Shown here: positions 36,401 through 48,716 of the stretch, one piece after another
How the letters are laid out: each line of letters begins with the position of its first letter
Numbering within the stretch: position 1 is the first letter of the stretch
Assembly (NCBI GenBank): GCA_000708835.1
Contig: DF237157.1
Location: 78,489-142,488 of the forward strand
DNA from: Klebsormidium nitens
Lineage: Eukaryota > Streptophyta > Klebsormidiophyceae > Klebsormidiales > Klebsormidiaceae
Direction: 5' to 3'
DNA: 64,000 bases
The notes under the pieces: model-generated
What the model was told of the DNA's origin: nothing
What the model saw: only the letters and a program-made list of their open reading frames with translations
Databases searched by the model: none
Position numbers and translations under genes: made by a program

Positions 36401-39400
36401 CAGCAAGCGCGACCCTCATGGTAGAAGCAGCAGAAGGTCCAGAAGAAATTGGTGAGTGCACCCCTTGCCACTTTCTTCTTTCTAACGCGTTCCACAAAGC
36501 GTAGCTGGTCCCCCCTCGTCTGCAGACCAATGATATAGAGACCATTTGTTCAGTCAGGTAGCAGGGAAGGGTTGAACTTCGACAATGGATCTTGGACTGT
36601 TTTGCCTCTCCGACGAGGCTCCTCTTCGTCCTCTTGGCATGTCCTGCAGATTTGCACGGCCTTTCGAGAGATGGGATGTCCGTCGGCTATACTTTTGTTC
36701 TCCTGCTAAAGCAAAGTGGCTGTTCAAATAGGCAAAAGGAGCGGGCTCCCGTCGGTTCATCATCCAGGGCAAACCCTGAGCATAAAGCTGCCGTTTGATT
36801 TTGTGACGGACAGAAACCTTCCGCAGACACGTACTCCTTTGCAACCCATTGCCTTTGGCAGCAGGACCTTATTATTTCGGCAGTTCAACAAGCGTATAGA
36901 AGAGTCGAACGGACATACGCTGTTGCTTCAGAATGTTTGCTCGCCACCCTTGCGAGATGCCGTTCAAAACGCAGCTAAACAAAAATCTCACAGTTATCAC
37001 TCACTATCCATTTCTGCCAATTGGACGCAGGTGTCGCCCATCAGGAGCCGAACCCCGTCACTTCCATCCCGACCGTCACTGCCCCGCGCTCGGACAAGCA
37101 AGATGGGTCCACCAGCCCCGAGACCGAGACCGACAAAACGGACGAGCTCCCTCCCTTACCCCCCTTCTCGAACCCGATCTACGCCTCCCCCCCAGGCGAG
37201 AGCAGCCCAACGACTCTGCTGCCGCAAAATGGGCTTCCGCTAACCCAACCCCAAAACTCCGGTTTCCAAACCCCCACCTCCGGCCTCAAGATTTCCAAAG
37301 CCTCCGGCCACCAAACCCCCAAAGCATCTGCTCTCCAAACCCCCAAGGTCTCCGGTCTCCAGATTCTCAAACCCTTCGGTCTCCATACCCCCGATTACTC
37401 TGCTCTCCAAACCCCCACCCCCTCGCGCCTCCAGACTCCTAAAGCTTCCGGGAGCCCGATGTCCTTCCCAAGGTCGCAGTCCTCTCCCGAAACTCCCGAG
37501 GGACCCGACGCCGTCGACTTCAACCCAGCAGGGGGCTCCCCGCACACCCCCAGGACCCCCGCGTTCCGAGGTGCAGCGCCGGCCGCCGCTGACCTCATGC
37601 TGACGCCAGCGGTGTCCCCGCTTGGGTGGCAGCCGGACGCGGGCGGGCATGGGCCGCAGGAGCCGGGCTCGGGGCCGGGCCAGAGCACGCCAGCCGCGAT
37701 CCAAATGCCGAGCGTCCAGCGGAGCGCGTCTCGCGTCACGCCTGACGTCATCCGGACGCCCGGGCTCTCGCGGCGGCTCCTTTTGGACGGGGAGGAGCCG
37801 GCTCGCACGCCGAACCGGACGCCGCTTTCACGGTTTGCTCTCAAGTCGCCAAACGGAGGGGCGAGGCGGGTGCCGCTGTTTGGCGGAGCGGAAAAGCTGA
37901 CACCGGCAAAGGTTCCGGCACCGGGGAGCACAGTTAGGGCCGCGGGTGGTGTCAAAGAGGTGGCGGATGGGAGGCTGACACCAACAGTGCGGACTGAAGG
38001 GGGAGGCGTGAATGGTGGCAACGCAGTAGCTTCAGAGAAGCTGACACCGGCGACAAAAGCGAAACCTGGTGCTGCAGTGGAACTTGCGGCTTGTGTCAAC
38101 GCAATGGCTACTGAGGCGGCCAGCGAGAAGTCGCAAGCCGATTCTGAGGGCACTCTGACGTCACATCTTGACCAAGTCACCGAGTTCCCAGTCGTGCTGA
38201 ACGGCGGAAAGAGCCTCAAACCCTCGCCTTTGAATCTTCCGGGGGCCGCTAAACCGGCATCGTCGCCCAAGAATGTTTCTGTTCCAATGGCGCACATGGC
38301 AGGAGTTGGGGCCGGTCATCAATCGGACTGTGCGGCTGACGCGAACCAGGGGGGCAAGAATGGAGTTGAAGTTGACCCCCCGGAAGGGGAGCACTCTGCT
38401 CTGAAGGGTTTCGTCCGCATGCTTGCGCACGTGGCGACTGAGACGGCTACTCAAAAGCGCTCAAAACAAATCGGGGCGTTGCAAGCTCGGTACGAGGCCG
38501 TTCTGAAGGGCGACTTGGGGGCCGAGGAGAGAGGCCTTGTTCGGGGCACTGCAGGCGCGGGAAAGTCTTCACTCACAAATTACCAAGCGCTTGTGGAGCC
38601 ACGTGACACTCGCAACTGGCGCAAGGGGGACGTCCATCACCAGGGCAGCGGGCACAATGTTGGTGAGCAGTTTGGAAAAAGGGAGGAGCGATGTAGCAAT
38701 TTGTTTGTCAGGAACGGTATCTGTCTCGACGAACCTGATTTTGAGAAATGCTCCTTCGTCTAACTTCTGTGAGACCAGCGGCTGTGTATGGTTTTCGTAG
38801 CGTTTGGAAAGGTGCAGACAGGGTGGTTCAGCCCGCTGGTTGCTGCTCGAGCAGTTGAAAGATTCAGATATCTGCCATGACACTCTTTGCATTATGCTAT
38901 TCTTCATTACTGGGAGTCAACGTAGGAACCACAAAATCAATGATGCTCATGTTCAACACGCAGTCTTGAAACACACCAGTATGTCTTTTGGCCTCCCATT
39001 ACAAGATTCAAAGCAGGCTTGATTTAGATGTCCTCGTGAGCCCTAGAAAGACTCTTGGGACCAGGAAAGGTGGAGTGACGAACACCGATGACACTACAGC
39101 AATGGAAAGTAAACGTACTTCCATTGGTAGATGACTAGAGCATCAACGGTTTGCAAGCCATTATGACTCAAGCCCATAGAAATATTGAGTGTGAATGATG
39201 TCCTTTCTCCTTTTTTGAGGTGAAGGCGGTTGCAGCTTTGATTCCTTGTGACGGCAGTCGATTATCGAAGTTGGCAGATCTCCTGAGAAAGGACCAAGAC
39301 CCAGCGTAACGTCCGTCGTCCCCAATGGATGATGCAACTCTTCTGACCACACAAGCAACTCTGGGACAATCGCCTTCATTTGGTAAAAGGCGGATTCTTC

Positions 39401-42400
39401 ACGCAGGCTTGTCCGATCATTTTGACCTCGATGCGGAGCAAGCGCAGGTAAAATCAAAACGGCCCCGCCGCAAAGTAGCCTCTCAAACAGATGGCTCACT
39501 GAATGGCATCTGTTCAATTCGCAGATCGCGTGGAGGATGCTGTGGCAGACACCATGCGCAGCCCGAAGAAAGGGGCCAGCGAGGTTGAGCGATGGCTCAG
39601 GCGAGCCCGGGGGCAAGCGTCGCCGGTAACGCCAGCAGACAGAACGGGTCTGAACGTTACACCCGTGAGCCAGGTTCGTGGAGTGGACAAAACGGGCCTG
39701 GTGCCGGTAACGCCAGCAGACAGAACGGGTCCAAACGTTACACCCGCGAGCCAGGTTCGTGGAGTGGAGAGAACGGGCCTGGTGCCGGTTGAGGAGAACC
39801 AGACGGTGGTCGACTTTCCGGCTGTGGAAGACAACGGCGCAAGCCCTGATGCCGCCAGATCGACTGAGCCTGCGGCCGATGTAGATGCGGCGGGTGTGAA
39901 TACGTCCGGAAAGGGACCCAGCGCCGGTGTGAAGACGCCCCGTTTCGGTGTGCGTACGCTCAGAAACGGACGGAGCCCGAGGGAGACGGTGGGGCGCAGC
40001 CGGGGAGCCACCGAAACAGGGGGCGTGAACACGCCCGTACGAGGTGGGAATCCGCTCGCGCAGGGTGTGAATACGCCCAAGAGCGGGTCGAAGGGCACGC
40101 CGATGCTGCGCCAGGAGAGGGCGCGGCTGCCGCACCTGGTCATCGACAACAGCAAGAGGACACCGGTAACTGGTGAGGACAATGGCACCCTCGAACTTCT
40201 GTCTTGCTTTTTGTTTCTCTGTCGAAAGACGATGATACCAAACCCTTTCAGGCTTAGAAGGCTGAGGACTCGGGCAAGAGATATTGGGACCTGGGCTTGC
40301 CTTCTTGGCATAACCTTTCCGCTTAACGTTAAGGCGCGTCTTGCAGGTGGCCTAATATAGCACCCCTTATACATTCAGCGGACTTCGCGAATCAATTTCA
40401 ACCCTTCAGACACAAGAACACCAAAGATGTGCTGCCTCAACAAATTGACCGACGGTTTCACCTTCGAAAGTTCGCTGTATCCTTGCAACGCTCTTATTCC
40501 GAGTCGGATGCCACCTTCTCTGGCCCAACCAGAACAATCTCCTTTCAGCAGGTCACATGCATATCTTGCTGACGGACATGCGTTTTGTAAGATGTGCCAG
40601 AATCGATTTTCTGTTGGTCGCTCAGTTTTTCCCCCGCTCTTTGTCGCCCATTTTCACGACCCACGTCATATAGGCAACGAGCGAATGCGAAGCGTGCTAA
40701 CAGAGCGATCTCTCTCGCAGGGGGCCGCCCTGGCCGCGGTGGCAGGTTCAACAGCCTGGTGGAAACCCCCCCGAATGCGCGCTCGTCTTCACAGCCCGAG
40801 ATTATAACGCCAGGTCCGTAAAGCTTGACGAGGTTCTCTATTCTTTGTCTTTCCAAGAAAGGGAAGCGCTTTGGCTTGTGGCGGTGCATTAAAGTGTAGT
40901 CGGGTGTGTGTTCGAGTTGGTGCGTCGAGGTCAGCGATCGCTTTGTTTGTGGAGCAGATGAAAGCAAGTTTTCCACTGCAGAGTTCGGGTAGGGCGCATG
41001 CGATCTGCAAAGTTCGGGTAGAGAGCATGTAATTTGCACAACGCGACGTCCTTTCTCTCTCTGTGAAGGGTTCGTTGCACGAGATTCTTAGAAGAACCGA
41101 CCCTGATTAACTCGACAAATTACATCAATCCGGAGGAAATGATGCAGCAATCGGACCCAAACGAGACGAACATTCGCTGAACTTCATTGCGCTTTGCTTG
41201 AAGCACCACCTTAGCCGGCCGTGTGCTAGAGTGCGCTGATCCGATTCTATTTTCAAAATTCACAAGAACGATACCCTAGGTTTTGTTTTGTTCGGTTCAA
41301 AAGCTGACCATGCCCATAATTTGCAGGGGCCGCCACAGCCGAAGAGTGGGCCGCAGCAGCAGACCAGATCCACCAGAATCAGGTCGACCCCTCGGTTAGC
41401 CTTAACCCAGCCGCTTTCGGCTCTCCCGTGAGCCCGGTGAACGAGACCGGTTCGAGCCCCGAAACCCCTCCCCCTTCGGACACTTCCCCCGAGGTCTCCC
41501 CGAACCTTGCTCCGCTTCTCGAGAGGCTCAACCTGGTCTCACCACGTACCTGCGTTGGACTGATCACACATGGCGACCAAACCTTGTTGAGCGTCTCGAA
41601 AAGCACCCCAGCGCGCCAGCTGTCCTCGCGGTTCACGCCCAGCCGTCTGAGCCGGCCCGCAGCAAGCTCAAATTCTCCCCCGGTGGATACCCCCGATCAG
41701 AGTAAGTCCACCGTCGCTAGAATGGCGGGTGACCGGGGGCTGAACTCCGGGGGCAAGATGCTGGGGAGCCCTGCGCAGCGGACGCCCGGTTTGCACGGGG
41801 GGCGGAGTGCCGGGAAGACCGGCACCCGGGAGCTGCGCCAACTGGCAGGGGCGCCAAAGCTGCTCGGCCAAGGTAGGGTGCTTCTACTTCAGCGTGCTGG
41901 TCTTACGAGTTCCCTTACTCGAGTCAATGTGAGGGCTCTTCCTCTGGGCTCGTTCCCGAGAAGTGGCACCGAAGGTGATTAAGCCAGGGGCACAGCACGC
42001 CTTATTCGCGCCCTGATTTGAATGGGTAGGACATCACCGTTGGCATCGTCCAAAATACACTGTCCTTGGCCAGTTTTCCTTCGAAGAGTCTGGTCGTTGG
42101 TACCTTCGGAGCGCATCATTCCTCAAGACTCATATTTAAGACACAGCAACTGTTCTCTGCTTCTTTTCTGCGCAATTCCTTACTCTCTCTCGTCCAGGCG
42201 CCGCAGCCGCCCCGGCCGCGACAACGATTCTGTCGCCCGTGCGCGCGAGCAAGCACGACCGGGCGGCCCTCGGAGCGGACCGATTCGTGCTGTCGCCGGT
42301 GCGGCGGTCCGGCCGGAAGCCGGTCGGGGAGGGGGCCACCAAGCAGACCAAGAGCGAAGTGGAGGAGCTGCTCGAGATGACAGGTGAGGGCGCAACTGTC

Positions 42401-45400
42401 AGCAATCTCGTTTGGGGTAAACTATCTTTTAGGAAGAGAGGCCTTTGTGTTTCGAGCGGATCTCTCTAGGCGACGTCGCATTTACAACGAAAACGAGTCT
42501 TCCGCAATGGTATCTGAATGGCCGGAAGGAAGCCGGCCGCGGAGGGGGCCGCTAAGCAGACCAAGCACGAGGTCGGAGAGCTGCTCGAAATGACGGGTAA
42601 GCGCCTGTTCATAGTGATTACGATGATTAACAGTTCACTTCAGTGTCCTAAGGGTTCGGCAGGGTTGTCGAGTCGGTTAGGCTGGTGAAAATTTCAGTTG
42701 GAGGGGTTGGGAAGGTACGAGCTTCTCGGAGGTGGGGCCACGAACGAGGTCAAAGAGCTGGTCGACTTGACGGGTGAGGGCGCATTAACTGCGTTTTTTC
42801 GTGAGAGCTACCGTGACACTCGCTCTTATCATATAACTAAAGTGACATTTCTCAAAGCAGAACCTTAGTCAAGTTGCAGGTTATATGTATACATCCAAGA
42901 AGGCCCTCTCCGAGGCGACCAGTCTCTCCTAAATTGGTAGTGCTCCTAAGACGCCCTGTTCTTCCATCACGCTCTGCAGAGCCGAGCTGAAACCCCCGCT
43001 TGTCTTTTCTCTGCTTTTCCCAGGATACACCTACCCGCCAACAAGGCCCTCTCCGAGTTGACCAGCACGCAAAGTTTTTCAACATTTCTCCTTAAAATCG
43101 AGGCCTTGTCCGCTACATGCTCGCCACTCTGCATCTATTGCACGACTTGAAAGCAGAAGTTTGTCAATTTGCAGGATACACGTACCCGCCCAACAAGGCC
43201 CTCGCCGAGCCGACCAGCGCGCAAACTCTTCCAACATTTACTTCCTGAAAGGGAGGCCTTGTCCGCTACTTTGCAAGACCTAAAAGCAGGACTTTTCTCC
43301 TTCTGCAGGTTACACTTACACGCCCAACAAGGCCCTCTCCGAGCCGACCAGCGCGCGCAAGACCCCCGCCGCCCGCCGGATGGCGCAGCTCACCAGCGGA
43401 GGTAGCCCGCCGGAGCTCGCGGCGCTCGAGGACGCTGCCACGTGTCAGGACGAGGAAGACGCCACGTGGCATCATGTGGGTGCCGAAGAAGACGCTTATG
43501 CTGGGGACGAGGGCAACGGGATAGGGGGAGATGTGAACGGGGACTTGGAAGTTGGTGGAACGGCAGAGATTAATGCAGAAGCACAGGAAGCGCTTGTTGG
43601 TATGGAAAGCTTCAAGGGCGTCGGAAAGAAGGTCGGAATCTATGATCTGGCGAGCAGCCACGGAGAAAGGCCAGGGCAAGACGAGCGCATGCCAAGTGTG
43701 GCAGTGTCCGACGGGGCACCGGAAAAGATGACGTCAGCGGAAGGTGCCCCAGTAGTGCTGGCTTTTGACACCCTGCCCAAGGAGACTGAGGCACTAAGTC
43801 AAGAAGATGGTGTGAATGCGGTCGGCGATGTGGAGAGCTTGCTAGTGAGAGAGGGCGGGGTAGCTGTTCACACCAAGAGGACGACTCGGCGGTCGGCAGC
43901 TGCTACTGTGAAGGCGCCCAAAACGCAGTGGGTTGTTCGGGAGGGTTCGGCGGAGGGGTTAGCGGCAAACCCTCGGCGGAAAGCATCTGAGCGGAAGTCG
44001 GTGGCTCTGGGAACGAGTTCCGCTGGGCAGACCAAGCGGAAAGACTCCGTTCGAGAGGAAACTGGACTTCTTGAAAACAGTGCTTCAGAGAGTGCGGGAG
44101 ACAAGCTTACGAGGAGCGAGGTTGATGTAACCGGAGGAGAGGGTTTGGCAGACGAAGGAGGGTTAACGACCGAGAGTTCCGGTGAGAGGGGGCTGCGTAG
44201 AGGCAAGGCGGGGATAAAGACGGTTAGCTTTGCGGCCAGGGTCGAGGCGGGGGTCAGTGATTCGTTTAAGTTGGCGGTTAGCGGGAAGGATGTCGGGTTG
44301 CAGGCTCACAACGGGCAGGGTTTTAAGGAGAGGGTTACGAACGGAAGGGCTGGTAACCGCCGCAAGAGTTTGGGAGCCGGACTTTTGGCTGGACACGAAG
44401 TCGAGAAAGAGACCGGCGATGTTGCTAGCGCCAACGGTGGTCAGGAACTAACCACCGAGGAAACCGGGGCCAAGCAGACTCGGAAGCAGGCTGGTGGCCG
44501 GAAGAGGGTTAGCTTTGCGGCTTCCCCTAACCCCATTGGTGCGAGTGAGACCGCAGAAACGGAACGGCGTTCGAAGAGTAAGGCGGCGCAGGCAGCCGCA
44601 CGAAGGCAGAGCGTGGGCGCCGGAGTTCTGCCCCCCGGAAACGCTGACGTCAGCGAGGAAGTGCCTGCAGTTCACGGGTCCGTGCCTGCTGTCGTCAGCG
44701 TAGTCGTTACGGCGACTGACGTGGCGGGTGCGCCAACTTCGCAGTCTGCAAGCGAGCAAGAAGTTGCTGGGAATGGCGCGAGATCTGGCGTCAAAAAGGC
44801 ACGTGGGCGGCGCGCTGTTGGAAAGAAGGTTGCGGCTAGCGAAGGCGAGTCGCACGGCGCGCTTGCGGACGGATCGAGTGATGTTCTCCAGAGTGTGGAG
44901 CCTGCGACGGCCTCGGCGACCGGAGCAAAGGGCCGCCCTGCGAGGAGCAAAGGGGCGGTGTCTGATGGGGCAGAAAAAGAGGGAGTGACGTCAGCAGGGA
45001 GGACACGTGGCAGCCGGGCGGGAGAGGGTGCGGAGTCTGCGGGAACAGGAGAGGAGAGTCCGCAGAAACGGGGCCGGGGGAGGAAGCGAGCGGTTGAGAA
45101 GGTTGATGGGCCGGTGAACGGGCACGGGAATGGGGAAGCTTTGCAGCCAGCGGCCATAACCGGTGAGACTGTGGAAACCATCGCGCGTCAGGTGCCGGTC
45201 GGTTCGAGCCGAACCGGGCGCAAATCCACTGTACCGAGGTCTGAGGCCTCAGCAGCCCAGTCGGAAGCGGGCCCGGTCGGAAAGGCAGCGGTCGGGGGAG
45301 AACGCCGGGCACTTGCTGACAGCACTAATTTCCAGGAAGGAAAGAAAGCGACTGGTACTCGGGGCCAGGGAGCGGTCAAGGGAAAAGCAAATGAAGGGGC

Positions 45401-46956
45401 CGGGCCCGGAAAAAGTGTGACTACGGGCGAGAGTGTAAAGGAACCCGCTGACGTGGCGGTTGGAACGCGCATCGAGGTATGGTGGCCGGACGACAAGAGG
45501 TGAGGCCCTTTTTCACCCCTCTTATTGACAAGATACCTAAAGTTGGTTGATTCAGGGTCAACATTTGCGACACCCGCTTTGCCTGATAAATCTGCAATTA
45601 TAGGTAGCTGTCCCACATGTCTCGAGCGAAGAGACGGCCTTTGAATGGACACGCGGGGCATGCATTTGCAGTGACGAATATCGCCGCTCTCTGTGCCCAG
45701 CTAGTTCTTCACGTATGCATTGACATGCATTACGATATCGGCTCCATTGTGTCAATCGTTTCGGGCACGCTAGACAAGCCAAACACTTCTCCGACCAGCA
45801 ATTGGTGTGCAGAGCCTTCCGAAATGATTAACAAAAATTTGTAGCCTAATGTCAAATCTCGTGTAATAGCAGGATCTTCACTTTCAAGGAAAGTGGGATG
45901 AATTGGAGCTCCAGTTGTAGAGAATACCCACAGTTCCTGTGATTTCCCAGAATGCAAGCTCGATGTCAAAGCAGTTTCAGCATCACCGCTGGCCCACTTG
46001 ACCTGAGTCGAAGTCAGGAAAGCTTTATCATCGTCCGTTTTCGTGTGACAGGTTTTATGGCGGAATTGTCACAGACTACAAGGCTCGCAACGGAAAGCAC
46101 AAGGTAAGCGTTTCAAACGGCAATTGCTGGTCCCACTTGTTCGGCCTTTCGATTCTGGCGAACCTTAAACCCATCCACTGCAACGGGATCGCTGCGTTTG
46201 TGACGCAAGCCTCTACACAACCATTATACAAACCTACACAGCTCGCGCTTAACAATCCATTTGAGGTGTTGTCTTCATCGCTGTCAGGTTTGCTGGCTTG
46301 AGCTACCCTCGGTTTTCATCTACAATTTCCAGACCTTGTGGTCTCGACAACCACTTTTAATAACATTTTCGGAGCCAACAAGTCGACCTGGGCTTGAAAA
46401 GGAAACGGTGGTGGAGCGTGCTTGAGTAGAGATGGCGTCAGGACTGGTCGACCGCTTCTCTGTTCTTCGACGAAGCAGCTTTCAGTTGGAATGTCGCTCG
46501 AGAATGTTTTATGTATATTTGCCAAATGATGTGCAAGGTCACCCAAACAGTGAACGTACTCTTTGCCCACGTTCTGGTGTTTGCTTCATTCTTCTTCGAG
46601 GAAGCAAGTTTAATATTGCGATGTCGCTCAAGAACTCTTTGATAGTATGGTGCCGATTGATGTACAAGGTTACCCAAACAGTGGAACCTACCCTTTCGCC
46701 CACGTTCTAATGTTTAGGGCAGGACTAGAGCTAGAGGCTTCAGTATCGGAGTAGCGGTTCCGGCTTCTTCAGAGCGTAGGAGGTGTGACGTAGGAAGCTT
46801 TTCAAGCAATATGCAGAAGCTGAGCCCCTCCTTCTGTACTCGGAACAGGTTCTGTACGACGATGGCGACTCAGAGGAGTTGCTTTTGTCAAGCGAGCTGT
46901 GGCGGCTGGAGAAAGGGCGCCCCGCAAGAGGGCGAGTTCTGGCTCGGGCAAAATGA
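33450..46956 (+). CDS. Very large Thr-Pro-rich nuclear scaffold with CKAP2-like module, RVxF motifs and C-terminal Tudor domain, about 2,318 aa
   Basis: Thirteen exons join with consistent phase: 33450-33471, 33741-33939, 34385-35096, 35486-35974, 36373-36451, 37031-38662, 39525-40172, 40721-40813, 41327-41872, 42198-42383, 43309-45499, 46052-46103, 46849-46956. Most of the chain is predicted disorder with over 50 Thr-Pro pairs by my count (proline-directed kinase sites). Residues 279-329 (YWLGRIREAE..LFEQAVEFNAQP..) resemble the CKAP2/CKAP2L C-terminal helical motif. Two RVxF-type PP1-docking motifs, KTVSFAA (about 1841) and KRVSFAA (about 1935), alternate with RRKSLGAG and RRQSVGAG. The C-terminus (about 2255-2305: IEVWWPDDKRFYGGIV, VLYDDGDSEELLL) is a Tudor domain of the PDS5 kind. 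A role as a chromosome or spindle scaffold is inference. Exon 1 (7 codons) and the exon 2 acceptor are the weakest parts. Introns 10 and 12 carry tandem copies (see repeats). Confidence 0.85.
37255..37460 (+). repeat. Short coding repeats of the QTPKASGL type
   Basis: Imperfect 8-10-codon units (GHQTPKASA, LQTPKVSG, LHTPDYSA, LQTPTPSR, LQTPKASG) in exon 6 of the Tudor protein, each centred on Thr-Pro. Confidence 0.85.
39623..39784 (+). repeat. Two 81-bp tandem units in exon 7 of the Tudor protein
   Basis: Encodes PVTPADRTGLNVTPVSQVRG and seven more residues, followed by a second 27-residue copy with four substitutions (L to P, V to A, D to E, K to R). The reading frame is preserved and each unit adds two Thr-Pro sites. 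Confidence 0.92.
42519..42783 (+). repeat. Two degenerate copies of Tudor-gene exon 10 3' end with donors
   Basis: The real exon 10 ends with KQTKSEVEELLEMT at 42383 and a GTGAGG donor. The first copy (42519-42604) reads KQTKHEVGELLEMT and ends in GTAAGC. The second (42709-42783) reads ATNEVKELVDLT and ends in GTGAGG. Steps are 213 and 177 bp. Neither copy has a visible acceptor. Confidence 0.88.
42860..43375 (+). repeat. Four tandem copies of the exon 11 acceptor and exon start
   Basis: TGCAG or CCCAG acceptors end at 42879, 43023, 43174 and 43308 (steps 144, 151, 134 bp). Each is followed by a version of GYTYTPNKALSEPTSA. Only the last stays open and continues into the long exon 11. Copy 1 stops after SLS, copy 2 has lost one base and frameshifts, and copy 3 stops after PTFTS. 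Confidence 0.93.
46488..46712 (+). repeat. 131-bp tandem duplication in intron 12 of the Tudor gene
   Basis: Two diverged units, each starting near ATGTCGCTC, containing CACCCAAACAGTG or TACCCAAACAGTG, and ending near CCCACGTTCT. The step measured at ACCCAAACA is 131 bp. Confidence 0.85.
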
Positions 46957-48716
46957 GTGAGTTTGATGCCACTGACGTGGATGCTCAGGTTGACTCAGAT
47001 TTCGAAGGGGGACAATGTCGCATCGTAAACCTGAAACACGAAATGAAGAGTGCCTTGAAGCCAGATGGTATTCATCTCTGTTGGACAGAAGACTATCTGT
47101 TCAGCGATAGGGATTTTGGAGACCTCTACCTGAATGAGCTGCACTGCTTGATTGAGCTGCGTTACATTGCCAGGGTCAATACGAAAGGAAACTTCGATTC
47201 TATTGGAGTGCCCATTAGTGTTTACGAGAAGAGCTTTGCAAATTCCATGTAGTGCCAAGTCGATCATATCTGCAACGTAGCGGGCACCGATCTCAGAACG
47301 GTTCTGGGCATTATTTTAACAATTCATCAATCTAGGCAACTTCGAAGGCCTACGACTTCGCCCTCTTCTGTTTGCTCTTTCTGCGAATCTGTTTTGCTTT
47401 CAAGAAAGCCAAGGCCCTGATACGAGGACTGGTCTGAAACCAGTTTTTGAGACATCATCTGCAGAACGTTGCACCATCGTTTTGTCTGTTCATGTACAAG
47501 TTCAGCATATGTTGATGTTCTAACCAAGAAACAATCATGTGCAGGCTTGCACCGAGCCGCCAGATTGTCGGTCGAGGAGCTTTGGAGCACGTAGAGCTTA
47601 GAGGGACAGCGTAGACCAAAAGAACCTCTTCAGCATAGGATTTGTTCAGTCCTTGTCCGCCCGTCAGATGCACATCCACCTTTGTCTCTGGTCTCGGCCA
47701 AGTTCTTGTCGTATCTGATTGGGCACAGATGATCCTGCCGCCTTCTGAGTCGATACAAATTCAGCACGATATGCTTAAAGCACATTATCTGAGTGTTGTG
47801 TCCACGTGTCCTATTAATATTTGTTGACGATCCCCATATATATATAGCTTTGCAGGATATGTAGATTGATCGAGTTTGTCGTGTGAGTCGAGAAAAACGT
47901 CCGGCCGAACTCCATTCCTACAAACTCAGATTCTGAACATCGATGATTGCTGGGAGGTATGGCTCTGGAGACTGAACGGTTTGCGCGACTACTAGCATGG
48001 TCGTCGGCGAATTCAACATTGCCTAAAGACCACGTCGATCCAAAGTATCGCATGTTAGAATGCCGTATTGGCATTTTAGCAATGGTCGATGTTAGATGGT
48101 ACTTTATAGCAGGTATTAGGACTACGCCAGGTCCGCAGACGTTCCATGATGAGTTTTTGGCCCGGGTCGAAGGTGCCGAGAGACCATCGAGCAAGTTCAG
48201 CCAGCAAAGCGAAGTGCTCGATTGGGCGGTATTGTTACAGCAGTACCCTGATTAACGATCAACGTAACCCCATGGTTACCGCAGGATTGCTTCATACTCA
48301 TTGGAGGCGAATTCAAGGTAACTCGAGCTATGTAACTAACCGCATGTAGCTGGCCTAAATTTTCCATGCAAGCCAGGCGCTATCCATGCTGTATAAACCG
48401 GGAGCTTCTATCATGACAATATCAACCAGCATGCCTATCTGCTTAGTCTGATGAAAGCTGATGTTGAAATAGAAGTGACTTACGCGTCGCCATGAGCATG
48501 CAGCATGATTCATTTGAGAAGTTTAAGCACCCTCACAATGAATGCAATTATAGAGTCATGCACTGCGGTAGCGTCACTGTTCTTTTTGCTTGCAGCAAGA
48601 TGGATTGCAGGCCCGACACACTGACATTCATTGATCAGCAGCCAAGTTTATTTGATGATTGAGAGTTTCGTGTGGGTGCTGTACGTGTGCCTGTCAGTGT
48701 AAGGCGGAGCAGCATC
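46957..48716. other. Intergenic region
   Basis: Between the Tudor gene and the PB1 gene. Open frames at about 46952-47252 (MSEFDATDVDAQVDSDFEGG) and 47947-48255 have no splice partners or family resemblance. The first probably lies in the 3' leader of the Tudor mRNA. Confidence 0.45.

Noticed and set aside
37395-38297. 300-codon antisense frame opposite Tudor-gene exon 6
   Set aside because: Shadow of a GC-biased coding exon on the plus strand; the plus strand has phase-matched neighbours.
39325-39447. Coding-looking frame (MDDATLLTTQATLGQ) before exon 7 of the Tudor gene
   Set aside because: It ends in phase 0 whereas exon 7 needs phase 1 on entry; exon 6 already joins exon 7 perfectly.
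46952-47252. Acidic frame MSEFDATDVDAQVDSDFEGG overlapping the Tudor-gene stop
   Set aside because: No family resemblance or splice partner; likely 3' leader sequence.
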